Assembly: GCF_003205495.1 (NCBI RefSeq)
Contig: NZ_QJRX01000002.1
Span: 434,001-498,000 of the forward strand
Source: Aquipseudomonas alcaligenes
GTDB lineage: Bacteria; Pseudomonadota; Gammaproteobacteria; Pseudomonadales; Pseudomonadaceae
Reading direction: 5' to 3'
DNA: 64,000 nt
Below are positions 57,476-64,000 of this stretch, in pieces. Positions within the stretch are counted from its first letter, which is position 1; every line of letters begins with the position of its first letter. Below the pieces are notes generated by a model, which searched no databases, had not been told where the DNA came from, and saw nothing but the letters and a program-made list of their open reading frames with translations. The translations under genes and the position numbers were made by a program.

Positions 57476-57503
57476 CTGCCGCGTCTCGCGGCAGTTTCTT
57501 TAT
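57476..57503 (+). terminator. Attenuator-like hairpin between rseP and bamA
   Basis: Stem CTGCCGCG/CGCGGCAG (57476-57483 with 57487-57494), loop TCT, then TTTCTTTATT. It resembles an intrinsic terminator placed inside the rseP-bamA gap, suggesting that bamA expression is partly set by read-through or its own promoter. Confidence 0.65.
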
Positions 57504-57529
57504 TATCAGTTGGAATAAGAAAGGACTTC

Positions 57530-59893
57530 ATGAAACGTCTGCTGCTACCTGCGGTCTTCGCCGCACTGATGATCGCCGAAGTTCACGCCGAGTCCTTCAC
57601 CATCACCGATATTCGGGTCAACGGTCTGCAGCGGGTTTCCGCGGGAAGCCTGTTCGGCGCCCTGCCGCTGAACGTGGGCGATGCGGTCGATGACCGTCGC
57701 CTGGTGGATGCCACCCGTGCCCTGTTCAAGACCGGTTTCTTCCAGGACATCCAGCTCGGTCGCGAAGGTGACGTGCTGGTGATCAATGTGGTCGAGCGCC
57801 CCTCCATCTCCACCATCGAGATCGAAGGCAACAAGGCGATCACCACCGAAGATCTGATGAAGGGCTTGCAGCAGTCCGGTCTGGCCGAGGGCGAAATCTT
57901 CCAGCGCGCCACCCTCGAGGGCGTGCGCAACGAGCTGCTGCGCCAGTACGTGGCCCAGGGCCGCTACTCCGCCGAGATCGAAGCCGAAGTGATTCCGCAG
58001 CCGCGCAACCGCGTAGCCCTGAAGATCACCATCAATGAAGGCTCGGTCGCCGCCATCCAGCACATCAACGTGGTCGGCAACAGCGTGTTCCCGGACGAGG
58101 ACCTGACCGCCCTGTTCGAGCTGAAGACCACCAACTGGCTGTCCTTCTTCAAGAACGATGACAAGTACGCTCGCGAGAAGCTGTCCGGCGACCTGGAGCG
58201 TCTGCGCTCCTACTACCTGGACCGCGGCTACATCAACATGGATATCTCCTCCACCCAGGTATCCATCACCCCGGACAAGAAGCACGTCTACATCACCGTG
58301 AACGTCGATGAAGGCGAGAAGTACAGCGTCAGCGAAGTGAAACTCTCCGGTGACCTCAAGGTGCCGCAGGAAGAAATCGAGAAGCTGCTGCTGGTCAAGC
58401 AGGGGCAGGTCTTCTCGCGCAAGGTGATGACCACCACCTCCGAGCTGATCACCCGCCGCCTGGGCAACGAGGGCTACACCTTCGCCAACGTCAACGGCGT
58501 GCCGCAGCCCAACGATGAAGATAAGACCGTCGCCATCACCTTCGTGGTCGATCCGGGCAAGCGCGCCTACGTCAATCGCATCAACTTCCGCGGCAACACC
58601 AAGACCGAGGACGAGGTGCTGCGCCGCGAGATGCGCCAGATGGAGGGCGGCTGGGCCTCCACCTATCTGATCGACCAGTCCAAGACCCGCCTGGAGCGCC
58701 TCGGCTACTTCAAGGAAGTCAACGTCGAGACCCCGCAGGTGCCGGGCACCGACGACCAGGTCGACGTCAACTACAGCGTCGAAGAGCAGCCGTCCGGCTC
58801 CATCACCGCCAGCGTCGGCTTCGCCCAGAACGCCGGTCTGATCCTCGGTGGCTCAATCAGCCAGAACAACTTCCTCGGTACCGGCAACAAGGTCAGCGTC
58901 GGTCTGACCCGCTCCGAGTACCAGACCCGCTACAACTTTGGCTTCGTCGACCCCTACTGGACCGTCGACGGCGTCAGCCTGGGCTACAACGCCTTCTATC
59001 GCACCACCGACTACGATGATCTCGATGTCGATGTTTCCAGCTACTCGGTCGACAGTTATGGCGCCGGTATGAGCATCGGTTACCCGATCAGCGAGACTTC
59101 GCGCCTGACCTATGGTCTGACCATCCAGCAGGACAGCATCGATACTGGTGTCTACACCGTCGACGAGATCTTCGATTTCATCGAGCAGGAAGGCGACAGC
59201 TACCTGAACCTGAAAGCTTCGATCGGCTGGTCCGAGTCGACCCTCAATCGCGGCGTGCTGGCCAATCGTGGCCATTCGCAGAGTCTGGTGCTGGAAACCA
59301 CCGTGCCGGGCAGCGATCTGTCGTTCTTCAAGCTCGATTATCGTGGTCAGATCTTCCAGCCGATCAACGACAAGTACACGCTGCGCTTCCACACTGAACT
59401 GGGCTTCGGCGACGCCTATGGCTCCACAGAGGAGCTGCCGTTCTACGAGCACTACTACGCCGGTGGTTTCAACTCGGTGCGCGGTTTCGAGGACAGCAGC
59501 CTTGGCCCGCGTAGTACGCCCAGTCGTGGTGTTGCCGTCACTGGGAACGAGGGCACTCAATTTGACCCGGACCAGGATCCGCTCCCCTTCGGTGGCAATG
59601 TGCTGATCCAGGGCGGTGCGGAGCTGCTGTTCCCGCTGCCGTTCGTCAAGGACCAGCGCTCCCTGCGCACCGTGCTGTTCTGGGACGTGGGTAACGTGTA
59701 CGACACCTCCTGCTCTTCTTCTTCGCCGAGCTGCAACAACATCGATTTCGGCGACCTGGCAAGTTCCGTGGGTGTCGGGGTGACCTGGGTCACCGCCATG
59801 GGGCCGCTGAGTTTCAGCCTGGCGGCGCCGATCAAAAAGCCGGAAGAGGCGGATACCCAGGTATTCCAGTTCTCCCTGGGCCAAACTTTCTAA
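57530..59893 (+). CDS. bamA: Outer-membrane protein assembly factor BamA (Omp85)
   Basis: This 787-residue protein inserts beta-barrels into the outer membrane. It has a Sec signal (MKRLLLPAVFAALMIAEVHA), five POTRA domains (about 23-420; first ITDIRVNGLQRVSAGSLF), and a 16-strand barrel from about 425 ending in QFSLGQTF. The loop 6 VRGF motif (NSVRGFEDSSLG) is present. It is the essential Omp85 of this cluster and presumably assembles the autotransporter-like barrel at 3.4 kb. Ribosome site AAAGGA precedes the ATG. Confidence 0.98.
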   Translation: MKRLLLPAVFAALMIAEVHAESFTITDIRVNGLQRVSAGSLFGALPLNVGDAVDDRRLVDATRALFKTGFFQDIQLGREGDVLVINVVERPSISTIEIEGNKAITTEDLMKGLQQSGLAEGEIFQRATLEGVRNELLRQYVAQGRYSAEIEAEVIPQPRNRVALKITINEGSVAAIQHINVVGNSVFPDEDLTALFELKTTNWLSFFKNDDKYAREKLSGDLERLRSYYLDRGYINMDISSTQVSITPDKKHVYITVNVDEGEKYSVSEVKLSGDLKVPQEEIEKLLLVKQGQVFSRKVMTTTSELITRRLGNEGYTFANVNGVPQPNDEDKTVAITFVVDPGKRAYVNRINFRGNTKTEDEVLRREMRQMEGGWASTYLIDQSKTRLERLGYFKEVNVETPQVPGTDDQVDVNYSVEEQPSGSITASVGFAQNAGLILGGSISQNNFLGTGNKVSVGLTRSEYQTRYNFGFVDPYWTVDGVSLGYNAFYRTTDYDDLDVDVSSYSVDSYGAGMSIGYPISETSRLTYGLTIQQDSIDTGVYTVDEIFDFIEQEGDSYLNLKASIGWSESTLNRGVLANRGHSQSLVLETTVPGSDLSFFKLDYRGQIFQPINDKYTLRFHTELGFGDAYGSTEELPFYEHYYAGGFNSVRGFEDSSLGPRSTPSRGVAVTGNEGTQFDPDQDPLPFGGNVLIQGGAELLFPLPFVKDQRSLRTVLFWDVGNVYDTSCSSSSPSCNNIDFGDLASSVGVGVTWVTAMGPLSFSLAAPIKKPEEADTQVFQFSLGQTF

Positions 59894-59929
59894 TTTGCTA
59901 GACAACAGTGTTTGTTGCAGGAGTGCATC

Positions 59930-60433
59930 GTGCGTAAGTTGACTCAACTGGTTCTGGTCGCCGCAGCCCTGATGGCGACCCCGGCCTTCGCCGAGATGAA
60001 GATCGCGGTGATGAATTATCAGATGGCCCTGCTTGAGTCGGATGCCGCCAAGAAGTACGCCGTGGATGCCGAGAAGAAGTTCGGTCCGCAGCTGAGCAAG
60101 CTCAAGCAGCTGGAAAGTGATGCCAAGCGCATCCAGGATCGTCTGGTCAAGGATGGCGAGAAAATGCAGCAGGCCGAGCGTGAGCGCCTGGAGCTGGAGT
60201 TCAAGCAGAAGGCCCGCGATTTTCAGTTTCAGTCCAAGGAGCTGAACGAAGCCAAGGCCATCTCCGACCGCGACATGCTCAAGCAGCTCAAGCCTAAGCT
60301 GGACAAGGCCGTTGAGGAGGTGATCAAGCAGGGCAACTATGACCTGGTGCTGGAGCGTGGTGCCGTGGTCGACGTCAAGCCGCAGTACGAGATCACCCGC
60401 CAGGTCATCGAGCGCATGAACTCGCAGCGCTGA
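59930..60433 (+). CDS. skp: Periplasmic chaperone Skp (OmpH)
   Basis: This 167-residue chaperone carries unfolded outer-membrane proteins to BAM. A signal peptide ([20 protein letters not shown]) is followed by a long coiled-coil tentacle region rich in Lys, Glu and Gln. The start is GTG 59930, supported by AGGAG 6 bases upstream; an earlier TTG is less likely. It sits 36 bp after bamA and 2 bp before lpxD, the conserved order. Confidence 0.95.
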   Translation: MRKLTQLVLVAAALMATPAFAEMKIAVMNYQMALLESDAAKKYAVDAEKKFGPQLSKLKQLESDAKRIQDRLVKDGEKMQQAERERLELEFKQKARDFQFQSKELNEAKAISDRDMLKQLKPKLDKAVEEVIKQGNYDLVLERGAVVDVKPQYEITRQVIERMNSQR

Positions 60434-60435
60434 TC

Positions 60436-61494
60436 ATGAGCGCAGTCGCCTTCACCCTCGGCGAACTGGCCGAGCGTCTCGGCGCTACCCTGCGTGGCGC
60501 CGCGGACAAGCCGATCCGCGGCCTGGCGACCCTGCAGGATGCCGGACCCGAGCAGCTGAGCTTTCTGTCCAACGCCCAGTACCGCAAATACCTCGCCGAT
60601 ACCCGTGCCGGCGTGGTGCTGCTGACTGCCGCTGATGCCGAAGGCTATGCCGGCGATGTACTGCTGGTAGCCAACCCCTACCTGGCCTTCGCCCAGCTTT
60701 CCCACCTGTTCGACACCAAGCCCGTGGCCCCTGCCGGGGTGCACCCGACTGCCATCGTCGCCGCCGACGCCCAGGTCGATCCGACTGCCAGCATCGGTGC
60801 CTACGCGGTGATCGAGAGCGGCGCACGCATCGCCGCTGGAGTCACTATCGGTGCCCACTGCGTGGTCGGCGCGCGCAGCGAGATCGGCGAGGACGGCTGG
60901 CTGGCGCCGCACGTGACCCTCTATCACGATGTGAAAATCGGCAAGCGCGTGGTCATCCAGTCCGGTGCCGTACTCGGCGGCGAGGGCTTCGGCTTCGCCA
61001 ACGAGAAGGGCGTGTGGCAGAAGATCGCGCAGATCGGCGGCGTGGTGCTGGGTGACGACGTGGAAGTCGGCGCCAACACCACCATCGACCGCGGTGCCCT
61101 GGCCGATACCGTTATCGGCAACGGTGTGAAGCTGGATAATCAGATCATGATCGCGCACAACGTGCAGATCGGTGATCACACCGCCATGGCCGGCTGCGTT
61201 GGCATCTCCGGCAGCACCAAGATCGGCAAGCACTGCATGATCGCTGGTGGCGTCGGCATGGTCGGGCACATCGAAGTGTGCGACAACGTGTTCGTCACCG
61301 GCATGACCATGGTCACCCGCTCGATCACCGAACCCGGCGCCTATTCTTCCGGTACCGCCATGCAGACCGCTGCCGACTGGAAGAAGAGTGCCGCGCGTAT
61401 TCGTCAACTGGACGACATGGCGAAGCGCCTGCGCGAGCTGGAAAAGCGCCTCGCCGCCGTGACCCCGGACGGTCAGGCCTCATCTGATGCCTGA
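60436..61494 (+). CDS. lpxD: UDP-3-O-(3-hydroxyacyl)glucosamine N-acyltransferase
   Basis: This 352-residue left-handed beta-helix enzyme adds the second acyl chain in lipid A synthesis. An N-terminal uridine-binding domain ([16 protein letters not shown]) precedes hexapeptide coils ([38 protein letters not shown] with the catalytic His). A short helical tail follows ([17 protein letters not shown]). ATG is 2 bp after skp. Confidence 0.97.
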   Translation: MSAVAFTLGELAERLGATLRGAADKPIRGLATLQDAGPEQLSFLSNAQYRKYLADTRAGVVLLTAADAEGYAGDVLLVANPYLAFAQLSHLFDTKPVAPAGVHPTAIVAADAQVDPTASIGAYAVIESGARIAAGVTIGAHCVVGARSEIGEDGWLAPHVTLYHDVKIGKRVVIQSGAVLGGEGFGFANEKGVWQKIAQIGGVVLGDDVEVGANTTIDRGALADTVIGNGVKLDNQIMIAHNVQIGDHTAMAGCVGISGSTKIGKHCMIAGGVGMVGHIEVCDNVFVTGMTMVTRSITEPGAYSSGTAMQTAADWKKSAARIRQLDDMAKRLRELEKRLAAVTPDGQASSDA

Positions 61495-61538
61495 CCGTGC
61501 CCGCGGCACCCCCATTTTTTAGAACAGGCTCTCCGCAC

Positions 61539-61979
61539 ATGATGGACATCAACGAGATTCGCGAATATCTACCGCACCGCTATCCTTTCCTGCTGGTGGA
61601 TCGCGTAGCCGAGCTGGACGTGGAAGCCAAGACCATTCGTGCCTACAAGAATGTCAGCATCAACGAGCCCTTCTTCAATGGCCACTTCCCCGATCATCCG
61701 ATCATGCCGGGCGTGCTGATCATCGAGGCCATGGCTCAGGCCGCCGGCATCCTCGGTTTCAAGATGCTCGATGTGAAGCCGGCTGACGGCACCCTGTATT
61801 ACTTCGTCGGCTCCGACAAGCTGCGCTTCCGCCAGCCAGTGCTCCCTGGCGACCAACTGGTACTGCAAGCCAAGTTCCTCAGCGTCAAGCGCAGTATCTG
61901 GAAGTTCGAGTGCCAGGCCAGTGTCGATGGCAAGGAAGTCTGCTCGGCGGAAATCATCTGTGCGGAACGCAAGCTATGA
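61539..61979 (+). CDS. fabZ: 3-hydroxyacyl-ACP dehydratase
   Basis: This 146-residue hotdog-fold enzyme dehydrates 3-hydroxyacyl-ACP in fatty acid synthesis, competing with LpxA for the C10-14 hydroxyacyl pool. The catalytic His and Glu are in [14 protein letters not shown] and [13 protein letters not shown]. Two adjacent ATGs are present; the first ([11 protein letters not shown]) is used, as in PAO1 from memory. The stop overlaps the lpxA ATG (ATGA). Confidence 0.97.
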   Translation: MMDINEIREYLPHRYPFLLVDRVAELDVEAKTIRAYKNVSINEPFFNGHFPDHPIMPGVLIIEAMAQAAGILGFKMLDVKPADGTLYYFVGSDKLRFRQPVLPGDQLVLQAKFLSVKRSIWKFECQASVDGKEVCSAEIICAERKL

Positions 61980-62752
61980 GTTTGATTGACCCTCGCGCCA
62001 TCATCGACCCTTCGGCCAAGTTGGCCGCGGATGTCCAGGTCGGCCCCTGGTCGATCATCGGACCCGATGTGGAAATCGGCGAGGGTACCGTGATTGGCCC
62101 GCACGTGGTGCTCAAGGGCCCGACCGTGATCGGCCGGCACAACAAGATCTACCAGTTCTCCTCGGTGGGCGAGGACACGCCCGACCTCAAGTACAAGGGT
62201 GAGCCGACCCGGCTGGTCATTGGCGATCACAACGTGATCCGCGAAGGTGTCACCATCCACCGTGGCACCGTGCAGGACCGCTCCGAGACCACCATCGGCG
62301 ACCACAACCTGCTGATGGCCTATGTGCACGTCGGTCACGACAGCGTGATCGGCAACCACTGCATCCTGGTCAACAACACTGCGCTGGCTGGCCATGTGCA
62401 CATGGACGACTGGGCGATCCTTTCCGGCTTCACCCTGGTCCACCAGTTCTGCCGCATCGGCGCCCACAGCTTCTCCGGCATGGGCACGGCCATCGGCAAG
62501 GACGTGCCAGCCTACGTCACCGTGTTCGGCAACCCGGCCGAGGCGCGCAGCATGAACTTCGAGGGCATGCGCCGTCGCGGCTTCAGTGCCGAGGCCATCG
62601 CCGCCCTGCGCCGAGCCTACAAGGTGGTCTACCGCCAGGGCCTGACCGTCGAGCAGGCGCTGGCCGAGCTGGCCGAGTCCGCTTCCCAGTTCCCGGAAGT
62701 GGCGGTGTTCCGCGACTCCGTCCAGGCCTCGACGCGCGGCATTACCCGCTGA
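61976..62752 (+). CDS. lpxA: UDP-N-acetylglucosamine acyltransferase
   Basis: This 258-residue beta-helix enzyme starts lipid A synthesis, acylating UDP-GlcNAc. The hexapeptide coils ([20 protein letters not shown]), the catalytic His in [16 protein letters not shown] and the C-terminal helical domain with [19 protein letters not shown] are present. Translation is coupled to fabZ by ATGA overlap; lpxB begins 1 bp after the stop. Confidence 0.98.
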   Translation: MSLIDPRAIIDPSAKLAADVQVGPWSIIGPDVEIGEGTVIGPHVVLKGPTVIGRHNKIYQFSSVGEDTPDLKYKGEPTRLVIGDHNVIREGVTIHRGTVQDRSETTIGDHNLLMAYVHVGHDSVIGNHCILVNNTALAGHVHMDDWAILSGFTLVHQFCRIGAHSFSGMGTAIGKDVPAYVTVFGNPAEARSMNFEGMRRRGFSAEAIAALRRAYKVVYRQGLTVEQALAELAESASQFPEVAVFRDSVQASTRGITR

Positions 62753-62753
62753 T

Positions 62754-63887
62754 ATGAGTCGCCCCCTTCGTGTTGCGCTGGTGGCCGGCGAGGCCTCCGG
62801 CGATATCCTCGGCGCCGGCCTGATGCAGGCGCTCAAGCAGCAACATCCCCAGGTAGAGTTCATCGGCGTCGGCGGTCCGCGCATGGAGGCCGAGGGGCTT
62901 GTCTCCGCCTTCCCCATGGAACGCCTGGCGGTGATGGGCCTGGTCGAGGTGCTGGGGCGTCTGCGCGAGCTTCTGGCGCGGCGCAAGCGCCTGATCCGGG
63001 AGCTGATCGCGGCCCAGCCGGACCTGTTCATCGGCATCGATGCACCGGATTTCAACCTGGGGCTGGAGCTCAAGCTGCGCCAGGCTGGAATCAAGACCGT
63101 GCACTACGTCAGTCCTTCGGTATGGGCCTGGCGGCAGAAGCGCGTGCTTAAGATCCGCGACGCCTGCGACCTGATGCTGACGCTGTTCCCCTTCGAGGCG
63201 CGTTTCTACCTGGAGCACCAGGTGCCGGTGCGCTTCGTCGGCCATCCACTGGCCAACACCATACCGCTGCAGGCGGACCGCGCCGGCGCCCGCGAGGCGC
63301 TCGGCCTGGCGCCGGATGAGCCGGTGGTGGCCCTGCTGCCGGGCAGTCGGGGCGGCGAAGTGGCACGCCTGGGCGCGCTGTTCCTCGATGCCGCCGAGCG
63401 CTTGCGCACGCTGCGCCCCGGTATCCGCTTCGTGCTGCCCTGTGCCAATGCCGAGCGCCGTGCGCAGCTGGAGACCATGCTGGCCGGGCGCAACCTGCCG
63501 CTGCTGTTGCTCGATGGCCGCTCCCATGAAGCGCTGGCCGCCTGCGACGCGGTACTGATCGCCTCCGGTACCGCCACCCTGGAAGCCCTGCTGCACAAGC
63601 GGCCGATGGTGGTGGCCTATAAGGTGGCGCCGCTGACCTACCGCATCCTCAAGCGCCTGGTGAAGAGCCCCTACATCTCGCTGCCCAACCTGCTGGCCGA
63701 GCGTTTGCTGGTGCCCGAGCTGATCCAGGATGCCGCGACACCGGACGCCCTAGCCCAGACGCTGGCGCCGCTGCTGGACGATGGCGCGGTGCAGACCGAA
63801 GGCTTCGACGTTATCCACCGAGCGTTGCGCCAGGATGCCTCGCAGCAGGCCGCCGACGCCGTGCTCAAGCTGGTCGGGCAGGCCTGA
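62754..63887 (+). CDS. lpxB: Lipid-A-disaccharide synthase
   Basis: This 377-residue GT19 glycosyltransferase joins UDP-diacylglucosamine and lipid X. Signatures: [46 protein letters not shown], and [13 protein letters not shown]. It starts 1 bp after lpxA, and its TGA shares its A with the rnhB ATG (TGATG at 63885-63889). Confidence 0.98.
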   Translation: MSRPLRVALVAGEASGDILGAGLMQALKQQHPQVEFIGVGGPRMEAEGLVSAFPMERLAVMGLVEVLGRLRELLARRKRLIRELIAAQPDLFIGIDAPDFNLGLELKLRQAGIKTVHYVSPSVWAWRQKRVLKIRDACDLMLTLFPFEARFYLEHQVPVRFVGHPLANTIPLQADRAGAREALGLAPDEPVVALLPGSRGGEVARLGALFLDAAERLRTLRPGIRFVLPCANAERRAQLETMLAGRNLPLLLLDGRSHEALAACDAVLIASGTATLEALLHKRPMVVAYKVAPLTYRILKRLVKSPYISLPNLLAERLLVPELIQDAATPDALAQTLAPLLDDGAVQTEGFDVIHRALRQDASQQAADAVLKLVGQA

Positions 63888-64000
63888 TGCAGCTGGGTCT
63901 GGATTTCACGCTGGTCGAGGAGCTGGTCGCCGGCGTCGACGAAGTCGGTCGCGGCCCGCTCTGTGGCCCGGTGGTCACTGCCGCGGTGATTCTCGATCCG
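63887..64000 (+). CDS. rnhB: Ribonuclease HII (N-terminal part, cut by window edge)
   Basis: Only the first 38 codons are inside the window. [20 protein letters not shown] is followed by [16 protein letters not shown]; the catalytic Asp-Glu pair (VDEVGRGP) identifies RNase HII, which cleaves RNA in RNA-DNA hybrids. It overlaps lpxB by one base, the conserved lpxB-rnhB order. Confidence 0.93.
   Translation, partial: MQLGLDFTLVEELVAGVDEVGRGPLCGPVVTAAVILDP

Overview
The window is chromosomal DNA of a GC-rich gammaproteobacterium, almost certainly a Pseudomonas. The order prfB-lysS, ppc-adk-tsaB, rsmJ, a mexL/mexJ/mexK-type locus, plsB, dapC-dapD, map-glnD, and then rpsB-tsf-pyrH-frr-uppS-cdsA-dxr-rseP-bamA-skp-lpxD-fabZ-lpxA-lpxB-rnhB follows, from memory, the P. 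aeruginosa PAO1 PA37xx-PA364x region. The left edge differs from PAO1: no wspR lies beside prfB. A cold-shock/rlmA/dapE/ndvB block also lies inside the region, which I remember as being elsewhere (PA1159-PA1163) in PAO1. I cannot name the species. Nothing looks like a prophage, integrative element, insertion sequence, CRISPR array or tRNA/rRNA gene. No gene-free stretch exceeds about 275 bp.

Region 1 (1-8.1 kb): a truncated LysR regulator and a divergent DUF533 membrane protein; a Cache-HAMP-GGDEF diguanylate cyclase divergent from a barrel-only autotransporter-like protein; prfB with its programmed +1 frameshift, then lysS; a TetR regulator. Region 2 (8.1-18.6 kb): a lipoprotein, a QEGLA-type metallopeptidase homologue, a REP palindrome, an AIM24-like protein, a small membrane protein, a macro-domain protein and a small conserved protein; then ppc, adk, tsaB, a small hypothetical, a DUF72 protein and a calcium-loop protein. 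Region 3 (18.6-28.1 kb): rsmJ, the mexL/mexJK efflux locus, a DUF4197 protein, a Cys-motif hypothetical and plsB. Region 4 (28.3-33.0 kb): a four-gene Gld-like ABC system (ATPase, permease, GldG-like, DUF4340). Region 5 (33.0-38.5 kb): a cold-shock gene with a long leader, then a hypothetical, rlmA, dapE and an ndvB-type GH17-GT2 enzyme on the minus strand. Region 6 (38.6-43.6 kb): a degenerate iron-type alcohol dehydrogenase, tcdA, a DUF1456 gene, an orphan binding protein, and csdE/csdA. Region 7 (43.7-49.9 kb): map-glnD-dapC-arsC-like-dapD on the minus strand. Region 8 (50-64 kb): the translation, isoprenoid and envelope cluster from rpsB to rnhB on the plus strand, mostly tightly packed or overlapping.

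Functionally, the right half is housekeeping: translation and ribosome recycling (rpsB, tsf, frr, map), nitrogen sensing (glnD), diaminopimelate synthesis (dapC, dapD, dapE), undecaprenyl and phospholipid precursors (uppS, cdsA, dxr), outer-membrane assembly (bamA, skp, rseP) and lipid A (lpxD, fabZ, lpxA, lpxB). The parts most worth a second look are the alcohol dehydrogenase homologue that has lost three of its four metal ligands, the uncharacterised Gld-like ABC set, the QEGLA/AIM24/macro neighbourhood, the cyclase/autotransporter pair, the stand-alone RTX-type calcium-loop protein, and four convergent gene pairs whose stop codons interlock on a shared CTAG.
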